A stretch of 64,000 nt of DNA from Marivita sp051251565. GTDB lineage: Bacteria; Pseudomonadota; Alphaproteobacteria; Rhodobacterales; Rhodobacteraceae. The notes below the pieces were generated by a model that was given only the letters and a program-made list of their open reading frames with translations, made no database searches and was not told where the DNA came from. Position 1 is the stretch's first letter; every line of letters begins with the position of its first letter. The position numbers were made by a program, and so were the translations under genes. Of the stretch, positions 26,771-36,190 are shown in pieces. The stretch spans positions 248,001 to 312,000 of the forward strand of contig NZ_JBPOFB010000003.1 in NCBI RefSeq assembly GCF_051251565.1. The letters are read 5' to 3'.

Positions 26771-27337
26771 ATGGCCGGAACAGATCACACAAAAGATTTT
26801 CTCGATAGCCTGGCCGAGGCTGAGGCAGAGGAAAACGAAGCGCTAGAAGAAGAGATCACCAACGAAGAGGCGGATCTTGATTCCCTGCGCGCCGAGCGGG
26901 ATGATCTGAAAGACAAATTCATGCGCGCGTTGGCGGATGCCGAAAACGCGCGCAAGCGGTCTGACAAGGATCGCCGCGAAGCTCAGCAATATGGCGGATC
27001 GCGCCTCGCGCGGGATCTTTTGCCGGTCTATGACAACTTGCATCGCGCGCTTGATGCGATTGCCGAAGAACAGCGTGAAGCATCTGCTGCGTTGATCGAA
27101 GGCGTTGAACTGACACTGCGCGAATTGCTCAATGTGTTCAGCAAGCATGGCATGCAAGCGATCAAGCCCGAAGTCGGCGACAAGTTCGATCCGCAGATGC
27201 ACGAAGCGATGTTCGAAGCGCCTGTTCCCGGCACCAAGGCTGGCGACATCATTCAGGTCTCGACCGAGGGCTTCATGCTTTATGACCGCTTGCTGCGTCC
27301 TGCGCAGGTTGGTGTCAGCTCCATGCCAAAATCCTAA
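26771..27337 (+). CDS. grpE: Nucleotide exchange factor GrpE
   Basis: ADP/ATP exchange factor of DnaK. It is 188 aa. A long N-terminal acidic coiled-coil helix spans residues 10-70, followed by the C-terminal beta domain with AIKPEVGDKFDPQMHEAMF. Paired with hrcA in a heat-shock operon; dnaK-dnaJ are not in this window. The stop shares CTAA with the convergent mutS stop. Confidence 0.96.
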   Translation: MAGTDHTKDFLDSLAEAEAEENEALEEEITNEEADLDSLRAERDDLKDKFMRALADAENARKRSDKDRREAQQYGGSRLARDLLPVYDNLHRALDAIAEEQREASAALIEGVELTLRELLNVFSKHGMQAIKPEVGDKFDPQMHEAMFEAPVPGTKAGDIIQVSTEGFMLYDRLLRPAQVGVSSMPKS

Positions 27338-29997
27338 CGATTTTCATCCTGAACAAGTTTTTTCAGGCGATATAGAGTCTGTAGCGCGTCCATCGGGGTC
27401 ATTTCATCGGGGTGCAGATCTTTGATCTGTGCCTCGATTTTGCTTTCGGCGGCTGGTTTCTTGGGTTGTGGCGCGGTGGCGACGGCAGAAAACAGCGGCA
27501 GATCGTCGATCAACGCTTTCGGAGATGTGTTTTCCCGTTCGCCTTTCTCCAACGCGTCCAGAACCGATCGTGCGCGGGTGATGACGGCCGGCGGCAATCC
27601 TGCCAGTTGCGCCACCTGAACGCCATAAGACCGATCCGCCGCACCATCGCGGACCTCGTGCAGGAAAATCACGTCGCCTTCCCATTCACGGACCGTCACG
27701 GTCGCATTCTTCACGCCGTCCAGTTTTGTCCCGAGTGCGGTCAGTTCATGATAATGCGTAGCGAACAGAGCGCGGACTTTGTTGACCGATTGCAGGTGTT
27801 CCAAGGTCGCCCAGGCGATGGACAGACCGTCATATGTTGCGGTGCCGCGACCAATTTCGTCCAGAATGACAAGCGCGCGGTCGTCTGCCTGATTGAGGAT
27901 CGCTGCGGTTTCGACCATTTCCACCATGAAGGTCGATCGTCCGCGCGCAAGATCATCAGACGCGCCGACGCGACTGAAGATCTGGCTGACCACACCGATA
28001 TGTGCCGATGCAGCGGGAACATACGATCCGATTTGCGCCAGCAGCGCGATTAGCGCGTTTTGCCGAAGGTAGGTCGATTTACCTGCCATGTTGGGCCCGG
28101 TCAGCAGCGTGATTGCGGCGGTGTCCGCATCAGCGGTCAACCCGCAATCATTGGCGACAAACCCAGTATCGCCCTGTGCCTTGAGGGACCGTTCCACAAC
28201 AGGGTGTCGACCGGCTTCAATCTCAAATGCGCGGCTGTCATCTACCTTGGGGCGGCACCAGTCCAGATCGCTGGCGAGATCCGCCAATGCACTGGCCAGA
28301 TCAAGCTCGGCCAACCCAGTGGCAAGCGCATTGAGCGAGGGTTGTTGCTCCAGAATGGCCCGAGTGAGGGCCGAATAGAGACGCTTTTCAATCTCGATCG
28401 CTTCTGATCCGGCATTCATGATCCGGCGTTCAAGTTCGGACAGTTCAACGGTGGTAAAGCGGATTTGGTTCGCCGTGGTTTGTCGGTGAATGAAGGTTTC
28501 GTTCAATGGTGGCGCCATCATCTTTTGCGCGTGGGTCGACGTGGTTTCAATGAAATAGCCTAAAACATTGTTATGCTTTATTTTTAGTGACGTCACACCG
28601 GCCATTTCTGAATATCGCGCTTGCAGCCCGGCAATCACACCGCGCCCGGCGTCCCGCAGTTTTCGTGCCTCATCAAGGGCATCGTCATATCCGGGCGCAA
28701 TAAAACCACCATCACGGGTCATAAGCGGCGGTTCAGCAATCAGGGCGTCGTCCAGAAGGGTCATCAAGCCCTCGTGACCTGTGCAGGTGGCGACAGCACC
28801 TTGCAGGATATCCGGAAGTGTTTTCGTCTCTAACACGGTGGAAATCATCTCTGACTGCTCCAACGCGTTGCGAATGGCGGCCATGTCACGGGGTCCGCCC
28901 CGTTCGAGCCCGAGCCGCGATAACGCACGGTCCAGATCAGGCACGCGCTTCAACGCTTCGCGGACTTGACGGGCCGCTATCGGGTCTGACATTGCCCAAT
29001 TGATCGCGTCCTGACGGCCCCGGATCACCGAAAGATCCCGTGACGGCGTCGACAACCGCCGTTCCAGCAGGCGCGCCCCCCCAGCGGTGGCAGTACGGTC
29101 GATCACTGACAACAGCGATCCGGCACGCCCACCTTGCAAAGAGTGCGTCAGTTCAAGGTTTCTGCGCGTGGCGGCATCAATATGCATCGAGCTGCCAAGT
29201 TTTTCTTGCTGTGGTGGACGCAAAAGCGGCAAGCGACCTTTTTGCGTCAGATCAAGATAGTCGATCAACGCGCCCATGGCTGACAATTCGGGCCGCGAAA
29301 ATTGACCGTAGGCATCGAGGGACGTTACAGCGAATTGCTGCGTCAGTCGTGCCAGCGCCCCGGTGGAATCAAAGCTCGATTTCCCAAGCCATGTGGGTTC
29401 GAGGCCCAGATCTTGCAGAACACCGGAAACCGCCTGTTCGGTGCCTTCGGCCATCAGGATTTCAGCGGGAGCCAATTGAGCAAGCTCTGGGCCAACCCGC
29501 GCCAATGATAGCGGCAATACATGCAGTGCCCCGGTTGAGATATCTGTCCACGCCAAGGCCCATTCGTCTCTGACGCAGGCCAAAGCGGCCAAAAAGTTGT
29601 GACGGCGGGCTTCAAGCAGGGTTTCTTCGGTCAGTGTTCCGGGTGTGACCAGGCGCACGACATCACGGTGCACCACTGATTTGGATCCGCGCTTTTTGGC
29701 CTCTGCCGGGCTTTCCATTTGTTCGCAGACGGCAACGCGAAATCCTTTGCGGATCAGCGTCAAAAGGTATCCTTCGGCGGCATGCACCGGAACGCCACAC
29801 ATCGGAATGTCGTCGCCGTTGTGTTTGCCCCGTTTCGTCAAGGCGATGTCCAATGCTTCGGATGCAGCTGCAGCATCATCGAAGAACAATTCGTAAAAGT
29901 CACCCATCCGATAGAATAACAATGCGTCCGCGTACTGGGATTTTATTTCCAGATATTGCGCCATCATGGGTGTGACGGGTGATTTATTCTCGCTCAC
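27334..29997 (-). CDS. mutS: DNA mismatch repair protein MutS
   Basis: Mismatch recognition ATPase. The N-terminal mismatch-binding motif is FYRMGDFYELFFDDA near residue 28. The C-terminal ABC-type ATPase has Walker A LLTGPNMAGKSTYLRQ near 625, the signature region and Walker B LVILDEIGRGTATYDG. The end YRLKKLVQDENR is the short C-terminal helix. GTG 29997 has AAGGGGA 6 nt upstream and fits the family start; ATG 30027 is 10 codons earlier without an RBS. About 887 aa, normal. Confidence 0.96.
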   Translation of the reverse strand: MSENKSPVTPMMAQYLEIKSQYADALLFYRMGDFYELFFDDAAAASEALDIALTKRGKHNGDDIPMCGVPVHAAEGYLLTLIRKGFRVAVCEQMESPAEAKKRGSKSVVHRDVVRLVTPGTLTEETLLEARRHNFLAALACVRDEWALAWTDISTGALHVLPLSLARVGPELAQLAPAEILMAEGTEQAVSGVLQDLGLEPTWLGKSSFDSTGALARLTQQFAVTSLDAYGQFSRPELSAMGALIDYLDLTQKGRLPLLRPPQQEKLGSSMHIDAATRRNLELTHSLQGGRAGSLLSVIDRTATAGGARLLERRLSTPSRDLSVIRGRQDAINWAMSDPIAARQVREALKRVPDLDRALSRLGLERGGPRDMAAIRNALEQSEMISTVLETKTLPDILQGAVATCTGHEGLMTLLDDALIAEPPLMTRDGGFIAPGYDDALDEARKLRDAGRGVIAGLQARYSEMAGVTSLKIKHNNVLGYFIETTSTHAQKMMAPPLNETFIHRQTTANQIRFTTVELSELERRIMNAGSEAIEIEKRLYSALTRAILEQQPSLNALATGLAELDLASALADLASDLDWCRPKVDDSRAFEIEAGRHPVVERSLKAQGDTGFVANDCGLTADADTAAITLLTGPNMAGKSTYLRQNALIALLAQIGSYVPAASAHIGVVSQIFSRVGASDDLARGRSTFMVEMVETAAILNQADDRALVILDEIGRGTATYDGLSIAWATLEHLQSVNKVRALFATHYHELTALGTKLDGVKNATVTVREWEGDVIFLHEVRDGAADRSYGVQVAQLAGLPPAVITRARSVLDALEKGERENTSPKALIDDLPLFSAVATAPQPKKPAAESKIEAQIKDLHPDEMTPMDALQTLYRLKKLVQDENR

Positions 29998-30082
29998 AAG
30001 CTTCCCCTTGGTGCTTTGGCGTGACATTAAGACGACCGACCCGGGTGGAAAACCCGATTTTCACGTACGAGGCCACAACCGC

Positions 30083-32338
30083 ATGTCCAACCCCAAATAT
30101 ACCCGTGAAGAAGCGCTTGCCTTTCACCTCGAACCGACCCCCGGCAAATGGGAGGTGCAGGCAACCGTTCCAATGACGACACAGCGCGATTTGTCGCTGG
30201 CGTATTCTCCGGGCGTTGCGGTGCCCTGTGAAGATATCGCCAAAGATCCCGGTCTTGCCTATGACTACACGAACAAGGGAAATCTGGTTGCAGTTATCTC
30301 GAACGGAACAGCGGTTTTGGGTCTTGGCAATCTGGGGGCGCTTGGCTCCAAGCCGGTGATGGAGGGCAAAGCGGTTCTGTTCAAGCGGTTTGCCGACGTC
30401 AATTCAATCGACATCGAACTGGACACCGAAGACCCGGATGAATTCTGCAAGGCAGTTCGTCTGATGGGCCCGACCTTTGGCGGGATCAATCTTGAGGACA
30501 TCAAGGCGCCAGAGTGCTTCATCATTGAACAGCGCCTCAAGGAAGAAATGGATATTCCCGTCTTCCATGACGACCAGCACGGGACTGCCGTGATCTGTGC
30601 AGCGGGTTTGCTGAACGCGTTGCATATCTCGGGCAAAAAGATCGAGGACGTGAAGATTGTTCTGAATGGGGCCGGTGCTGCGGGAATCGCCTGTATCGAA
30701 CTGCTCAAACGCATGGGCGCGCGGCACGACAATTGCATCGTCGCGGACACCAAGGGTGTGATCTACCAAGGCCGCACCGAAGGCATGAACCAGTGGAAAT
30801 CGGCGCATGCGGTCAAGACCGATGCGCGTACGCTGGAAGAAGCTATGGTTGGCGCAGATGTATTCCTTGGGGTTAGCGTCAAGGGCGCGGTCACCCAAGA
30901 CATGGTGCGGTCCATGGCCGACAATCCGGTTATCTTTGCGATGGCGAACCCCGATCCCGAAATCACCCCCGAAGAGGCGCATGAGGTGCGGATGGATGCG
31001 ATCGTTGCCACAGGGCGCAGCGATTATCCGAACCAGGTGAACAACGTGCTGGGCTTTCCCTATCTGTTCCGTGGGGCCTTGGACATTCATGCACGGGCCA
31101 TCAATGACGAGATGAAGATTGCCTGTGCGCAGGCGCTTGCCGATCTGGCGCGCGAAGATGTGCCTGACGAGGTCGCGTTGGCCTATGGCAAGAACCTCAC
31201 TTTTGGACGCGATTACATCATCCCAACACCGTTTGACCCGCGTCTGATCCATCGCATACCGCCTGCCGTCGCGCGGGCTGGGATGGATACGGGCGTTGCG
31301 CGGCGGCCGATCATTGATCTCAACGCCTATGAAGAGTCGCTCAAATCGCGGATGGACCCAACGGCAAGCATCCTGCGGGGCATCAACGCGCGGGCCAAGA
31401 CAGCACAAGCGCGGATGATCTTTGCCGAAGGTGATGATCCTCGTGTGTTGCGGGCTGCGGTGATGTACCAGCGGTCAGGCTTTGGCAAAGCTCTGGTTGT
31501 TGGGCGTGACGCGGATGTCAAAGCCAAGCTGGAAGAGGCCGGGTTGGGCGACGCAGTGCGCGAAGTCGAGGTGCTGAATGCCGCCAATACGACCCATTTC
31601 GAGACCTATAAGAACTTTCTCTACGATCGTTTGCAGCGCAAAGGCTTTGATGCGCAGGACATTCACCGTCTTGCCGCCCGCGACCGGCACGTCTTTGCAT
31701 CCTTGATGTTGGCGCATGGCCACGGTGACGCCTTGGTGACTGGCGCGACCCGTAAATCGGCCCATGTGCTTGAGTTGATCAACCACGTGTTTGATGCGGA
31801 TCGTGAACATGGTGTGGCCGGGGTCACGGCTTTGTTGAATAAGGGCCGGATCATTCTGATCTCGGACACGCTTGTGAACGAATGGCCTGACGAAGAAGAC
31901 CTTGCCACCATTGCCGAACGCAGCGCCGAGGTCGCGACCCTGATCGGGTTGGAACCGCGCGTTGCGTTTGTGTCGTTCTCGACCTTCGGCTACCCCGTGT
32001 CTGAACGGGCCGAAAAGATGGCAAAAGCCCCAGACGTTCTTGATCGGCGCGGTGTGACCTTCGAATATGAAGGCGAAATGACCGTTGATGTGGCGTTGAA
32101 CCGGACTGCGCAGAAATCCTATCCGTTCCAGCGGCTGACTGGCCCTGCAAACATTCTTGTCGTGCCAGCGCGCCATTCCGCGTCAATCTCGGTCAAACTC
32201 ATGCAGGAAATGGCGGGTGCGACGGTGATTGGTCCGATCCTTGCCGGCGTCGACAAGTCCATCCAGATTTGTTCGACGACCATGACCGCCAACGATATCC
32301 TGAACATGGCGGTTCTGGCAGCCTGTAAAGGGGGCTGA
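30083..32338 (+). CDS. maeB: NADP-dependent malic enzyme, MaeB type (malic enzyme-phosphotransacetylase hybrid)
   Basis: Oxidative decarboxylation of malate to pyruvate. It is 751 aa. The N-terminal malic domain has SLAYSPGVAVPCEDIAKDP and IPVFHDDQHGTAVI near residue 160, then the NADP Rossmann motif LNGAGAAGIACIELL. The C-terminal half (from about residue 430) is the phosphotransacetylase-like regulatory domain (RMIFAEGDDPRVLRAA), known to bind acetyl-CoA in MaeB. Start ATG 30083 begins the family sequence MSNPKYTREEAL; the frame is open further upstream without homology. Divergent from mutS. Confidence 0.96.
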   Translation: MSNPKYTREEALAFHLEPTPGKWEVQATVPMTTQRDLSLAYSPGVAVPCEDIAKDPGLAYDYTNKGNLVAVISNGTAVLGLGNLGALGSKPVMEGKAVLFKRFADVNSIDIELDTEDPDEFCKAVRLMGPTFGGINLEDIKAPECFIIEQRLKEEMDIPVFHDDQHGTAVICAAGLLNALHISGKKIEDVKIVLNGAGAAGIACIELLKRMGARHDNCIVADTKGVIYQGRTEGMNQWKSAHAVKTDARTLEEAMVGADVFLGVSVKGAVTQDMVRSMADNPVIFAMANPDPEITPEEAHEVRMDAIVATGRSDYPNQVNNVLGFPYLFRGALDIHARAINDEMKIACAQALADLAREDVPDEVALAYGKNLTFGRDYIIPTPFDPRLIHRIPPAVARAGMDTGVARRPIIDLNAYEESLKSRMDPTASILRGINARAKTAQARMIFAEGDDPRVLRAAVMYQRSGFGKALVVGRDADVKAKLEEAGLGDAVREVEVLNAANTTHFETYKNFLYDRLQRKGFDAQDIHRLAARDRHVFASLMLAHGHGDALVTGATRKSAHVLELINHVFDADREHGVAGVTALLNKGRIILISDTLVNEWPDEEDLATIAERSAEVATLIGLEPRVAFVSFSTFGYPVSERAEKMAKAPDVLDRRGVTFEYEGEMTVDVALNRTAQKSYPFQRLTGPANILVVPARHSASISVKLMQEMAGATVIGPILAGVDKSIQICSTTMTANDILNMAVLAACKGG

Positions 32339-32340
32339 TC

Positions 32341-33216
32341 TTGGCAGTCTACAATCTTGGGTCGATCAATGCGGACTTGTTTTACCGGGTGCCACATCTT
32401 CTCGCACCCGGTGAGACTTTGGCCTCGACCGAGCACAGCAAAGGTTTGGGCGGGAAGGGGGCGAATATGTCTGTCGCTATTGCCCGCGCCGCAGCCCGCG
32501 CCGTGCATATCGGGGCGGTTGGGCCAGATGGGCGCTGGGCGATAGACCTGCTGATGGAATACGGTGTCGACACACGCAATATCGTGCAGATCGACACGCC
32601 AACGGGTCATGCGGTGATCATGGTAGACACTGGCGGAGAAAACGCGATTTTGCTGTTCCCCGGTGCCAATCGGGCCGTAACAGAGACACATATTGCCTCT
32701 GCGCTTGAGGCCGCAACCGAAGCGGACACGTTCCTGTTTCAGAACGAGACGTCCAATCAGGCCGATGGCGCGCGTCTTGCCTCAGAACGCGGACTGCGAG
32801 TGGTGTATGCCGCCGCGCCGTTCGATGGGGATGCGGTAAAAGCAGTGCTTCCCTTGCTCGACATGCTTGTCATGAACCAGATCGAGGCAGATCAGCTTGG
32901 TGCGGCGATGAACAAGCCGCTTCACGATTTGCCTGTTCGGGACATCATTGTGACACTCGGTGGCGCGGGGTGCCGCTGGATCAACACCGATCTTGGCGCA
33001 GACCGCCATTTCCCGGCCATTCCTGTCACGCCCGTAGACACAACCGGGGCCGGGGATACATTCACCGGGTTTCTGGTGGCGGGGCTTGATCGTGGTCTGC
33101 CGATGGAGCAAGCAATTTCACTGGGCCAACAGGCGGGCGCGATCATGGTCACGCGTTACGGAACGGCCGATGTCATCCCGGATCTGAAAGACCTGCAAGA
33201 TGCCCGTTTTGGTTAG
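32341..33216 (+). CDS. PfkB/ribokinase family carbohydrate kinase
   Basis: 291-aa sugar or nucleoside kinase of the ribokinase fold. The N-terminal motif GLGGKGANMSVAIARAAARA near residue 35 and the C-terminal catalytic motif DTTGAGDTFTGFLVAGL near residue 233 (anion hole and catalytic Asp) are clear. The overall layout is closest to RbsK, but the substrate cannot be deduced. Start TTG 32341 has AAAGGGGG about 8 nt upstream and is 2 nt after the maeB stop, so the two are probably co-transcribed. The stop overlaps the convergent msrA stop (TTAG). Confidence 0.85.
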   Translation: MAVYNLGSINADLFYRVPHLLAPGETLASTEHSKGLGGKGANMSVAIARAAARAVHIGAVGPDGRWAIDLLMEYGVDTRNIVQIDTPTGHAVIMVDTGGENAILLFPGANRAVTETHIASALEAATEADTFLFQNETSNQADGARLASERGLRVVYAAAPFDGDAVKAVLPLLDMLVMNQIEADQLGAAMNKPLHDLPVRDIIVTLGGAGCRWINTDLGADRHFPAIPVTPVDTTGAGDTFTGFLVAGLDRGLPMEQAISLGQQAGAIMVTRYGTADVIPDLKDLQDARFG

Positions 33217-33875
33217 TTCCCGACAAACGGCGCGTCATTGCCCCAAAGCTCTGCAACACGCGCATCGCGCCCGCAGCCTTTGCGGTAGCGCTTATACGCG
33301 TCGGATTGTTTGACCGGCCCAAAGCGCGTCAAAACACGGTTTGTTCCCTTGTAGTAATCCTGATGATGCGCCTCGGCCTCGTAAAACGCTGTGGCAGACA
33401 GAATGGGGGTCACGATGCGTTGGCCCAATTCCGCTTCGGCCTTGGCTTTGGCCGCCTCCGCAGCAGCCTTTTCCGCAGCGTTAGAAACGAAAATCGCGGT
33501 TGCATAGCTTTGGCCACGATCACAGAACTGACCGCCCGCATCGGTGGGATCGATAGACCGGAAGAACAGATCGAAAAGCTGTGATTGGTTGATCGCACCG
33601 CTGTCATAGGTGATTTTCACCGCCTCAAAATGGCCGGTTCCGCCCGCTGTCACCTGTTTGTAAGAGGGGTTCGACGTTGTGCCCCCGGTATAGCCGGACA
33701 CGGCCTCTTTCACGCCCCGCACTTTTTCGAAATCGGCTTCGACACACCAGAAACAGCCCCCGGCAACAATAATCTCGCGGTTTTCACCGGCTTTGGCGCT
33801 GGTACTTTGCAGAAAGACACCTGCAATAATTGCAAGTGACAGCAAAACGGGATGAGAGCGACGAAGTGGGCGCAT
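33213..33875 (-). CDS. msrA: Exported peptide-methionine (S)-S-oxide reductase MsrA
   Basis: Repairs S-epimers of methionine sulfoxide in proteins. It is 220 aa. The N-terminal signal peptide (hydrophobic core HPVLLSLAIIAGVFLQSTSA) predicts a periplasmic enzyme, unlike the usual cytosolic MsrA. The catalytic motif GGCFWCVEADFEKVRGV follows at about residue 39. HFEAVKITYD and EAEAHHQDYY are also family sequence. An Ala/Glu/Lys-rich helix is near 130-150. Convergent with the PfkB kinase. Confidence 0.93.
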   Translation of the reverse strand: MRPLRRSHPVLLSLAIIAGVFLQSTSAKAGENREIIVAGGCFWCVEADFEKVRGVKEAVSGYTGGTTSNPSYKQVTAGGTGHFEAVKITYDSGAINQSQLFDLFFRSIDPTDAGGQFCDRGQSYATAIFVSNAAEKAAAEAAKAKAEAELGQRIVTPILSATAFYEAEAHHQDYYKGTNRVLTRFGPVKQSDAYKRYRKGCGRDARVAELWGNDAPFVGN

Positions 33876-34010
33876 GACTGATCTCCTTATCTGGTATCAG
33901 CATGCGATGGTTTTGATCGGGAACGCAATTTTCCAGAGACGGGATCACCTGAAGGTGAGAACGGTTTACTGCCTGCGTGATCGGGCGCTATTCGAAAAAC
34001 CATCAGGAAA

Positions 34011-34053
34011 CAGCGCATTACCCAACTGGGTGCTCATGACGGGCAATGCGCTG
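34011..34053 (-). terminator. Possible argG transcription terminator (inverted repeat)
   Basis: CAGCGCATT and AATGCGCTG form a 9-bp perfect inverted repeat 25 nt apart, with a nested ACCCA/TGGGT stem inside. It begins 17 nt beyond the argG stop in the direction of argG transcription, followed on the minus strand by T-rich sequence. The T tract is interrupted, so this is only a moderate candidate. Confidence 0.4.
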
Positions 34054-34069
34054 ATTGTGTCCTGAGGCA

Positions 34070-35296
34070 CTAGCCTTTCAATCGACGGTTCCGCGCTGCC
34101 AAAAGTTTTAGGCGGAGCGCGTTAAGTTGGATAAAGCCCTGCGCGTCTTTCTGGTCATAGGCACCTGCGTCTTCTTCGAAGGTCACATGCGCTTCGGAAT
34201 ACAGCGAATGATCCGACCAGCGGGCGACCGTGTTGACCGATCCTTTGTAAAGCTTCAGACGAACGGTGCCGGTGACATGTTCTTGGCTTTTGTCGATCAG
34301 GGCTTGCAACATCTCGCGTTCGGGGCTGAACCAGAACCCGTTATAAATCAGCTCTGCATAGCGCGGCATGATCGAATCCTTGAGGTGGCCTGCACCTGAA
34401 TCGAGTGTGATCTGTTCTATCCCGCGATGCGCTTCCAGCAGGATTGTTCCGCCTGGTGTCTCGTAAATGCCACGCGACTTCATGCCGACAAAGCGGTTTT
34501 CGACAAGGTCCAGACGCCCCACACCATGCTTGCCGCCCAGCTCGTTCAGCTTGGTCAGGATCGTGGCGGGCGACATCGCCTCGCCGTTTATTGCAACGGC
34601 ATCGCCACGCTCAAAAGCGATTTCGACCATTTCGGGAGTGTCAGGTGCGTCCTCAGGGTGGACGGTGCGCTGGTAGACGTAATCGGGCGCTTCCTGCGCC
34701 GGATCTTCCAGAACCTTGCCCTCGGACGAGGTGTGCAGCAGGTTCGCATCAACCGAGAACGGCGCCTCGCCGCGTTTGTCCTTGGCGATGGGGATTTGGT
34801 TCTTTTCGGCAAAGTCGAGCAGCTTGGTCCGCGAGGATAGATCCCATTCGCGCCAAGGGGCAATCACCTTGATATCGGGGTTGAGCGCATAAGCCGCGAG
34901 TTCAAACCGCACCTGATCGTTGCCCTTGCCGGTGGCCCCGTGCGACACGGCATCGGCCCCCGTTTCGGCAGCAATCTCAACCAGGCGCTTGGAAATCAGC
35001 GGACGCGCGATGGATGTGCCCAGTAGGTACAAACCCTCATAAAGCGCATTGGCACGGAACATCGGGAACACGAAATCGCGCACGAATTCTTCGCGGACAT
35101 CCTCGATGTAGATGTTCTTGGGATCAATCCCCAACATCACCGCCTTTTCGCGGGCGGGCTCAAGTTCCTCACCCTGTCCGAGATCGGCTGTAAAGGTCAC
35201 GACCTCACACCCGTATTCGGTTTGCAACCATTTCAGAATGATCGAGGTATCGAGGCCACCTGAATAGGCCAGCACAACTTTTTTGGGCGCAGACAT
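34070..35296 (-). CDS. argG: Argininosuccinate synthase
   Basis: ATP-dependent ligation of citrulline and aspartate in arginine synthesis. It is 408 aa. The N-terminal PP-loop motif VLAYSGGLDTSIILKWLQ and SHGATGKGNDQVRFE near residue 117 are diagnostic. Monocistronic, divergent from the membrane-protein gene. Confidence 0.98.
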   Translation of the reverse strand: MSAPKKVVLAYSGGLDTSIILKWLQTEYGCEVVTFTADLGQGEELEPAREKAVMLGIDPKNIYIEDVREEFVRDFVFPMFRANALYEGLYLLGTSIARPLISKRLVEIAAETGADAVSHGATGKGNDQVRFELAAYALNPDIKVIAPWREWDLSSRTKLLDFAEKNQIPIAKDKRGEAPFSVDANLLHTSSEGKVLEDPAQEAPDYVYQRTVHPEDAPDTPEMVEIAFERGDAVAINGEAMSPATILTKLNELGGKHGVGRLDLVENRFVGMKSRGIYETPGGTILLEAHRGIEQITLDSGAGHLKDSIMPRYAELIYNGFWFSPEREMLQALIDKSQEHVTGTVRLKLYKGSVNTVARWSDHSLYSEAHVTFEEDAGAYDQKDAQGFIQLNALRLKLLAARNRRLKG

Positions 35297-35398
35297 GGGT
35301 TTTCCTTTAACGGGTTTGCCGGGGCGATTACTTGTTTTTCAGAGCAGGGGCAAGAAGTGGCCTCTGGACAGAGCAGTCGAAGCAAGAAGGTGAGCAAG

Positions 35399-36151
35399 AT
35401 GCAAGGTTGGCAGATTTTCCGACATTCGTTCAATCTGGTGATGGCCAATCTGGATCAGGCGTTCCGCCTGTCGCTGGTTTTGTACCTCATTCAAAGCATT
35501 TACACCGTCTATAGTTTCTTAAACCCATCAGAAACGATGGATTTCGAAGGCACACAGATTCCGGTGATGTCGCCTGAAACCATTTTCCCCACTATCGTGC
35601 TTGGGCTTTTGGCAGTAATCGCCAGTCTTTGGATCGCGGTGGCATGGCACCGTTTTGCCCTCACGGGAGAAGCGACATCTGGCTGGGTGCCACGGTTCCA
35701 CGGGTCCGAGATCATTGGCTATCTTGGCCGATCCGTCCTGATCGGTCTTCTGGTCGTTCTGGGTGTTGTCGTCGTGTCGATTCCGGTTGGTATCATCTCA
35801 CTTGGATTGCCTGCCTTGGCGGGCATCATGCCGTTTATCCTGATAGGAATGGCGGCTTATCTGTTCTTCAGGCTGGGCATCATGCTGCCCGCTGCTGCGC
35901 TGGGTGAAAAGCTCACCTTGGGTGATGCCTGGGATGCAACGCGCGGTCAAAGCGCGACGATCCTGACCTTGGCGTTGATTGTGGTTGGCGCGAGCATCGT
36001 GATTCAATTGCCATCATGGTTCAACGATGATCCAAATTCGGTGGTCAATGTGGTCTATTCCTTGGTGGTGAACTGGTTTGCCACGATCATCGGGATTTCG
36101 GTTCTGACCACGCTTTATGGGCATTTTGTCGAAAAGCGTCCCATCGCCTGA
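35399..36151 (+). CDS. Multi-pass membrane protein of unknown function
   Basis: 250-aa integral membrane protein with about six hydrophobic segments, e.g. TIVLGLLAVIASLWIAVAWH near 65-84, SVLIGLLVVLGVVVVSIPVG near 112-131 and ILTLALIVVGASIVIQLPSW near 195-215. No catalytic motif is seen. It resembles widespread uncharacterised alphaproteobacterial membrane proteins (glycerophosphoryl-diester-phosphodiesterase membrane-domain-like layout), but I do not assign a family. ATG 35399 follows AAGGTGA; the earlier in-frame start at 35357 has a charged, unlikely N terminus. Confidence 0.8.
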   Translation: MQGWQIFRHSFNLVMANLDQAFRLSLVLYLIQSIYTVYSFLNPSETMDFEGTQIPVMSPETIFPTIVLGLLAVIASLWIAVAWHRFALTGEATSGWVPRFHGSEIIGYLGRSVLIGLLVVLGVVVVSIPVGIISLGLPALAGIMPFILIGMAAYLFFRLGIMLPAAALGEKLTLGDAWDATRGQSATILTLALIVVGASIVIQLPSWFNDDPNSVVNVVYSLVVNWFATIIGISVLTTLYGHFVEKRPIA

Positions 36152-36190
36152 TCGGTCGCGGTGGGCGTTACAATCCCGAAGGGGGGGCAC

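Noticed and set aside
33876..34069. Possible tRNA or small ORF between msrA and argG
   Set aside because: No cloverleaf or CCA end could be drawn, and the plus-strand 63-codon frame has no coding character. Only the inverted repeat at 34011-34053 is retained as a terminator candidate.
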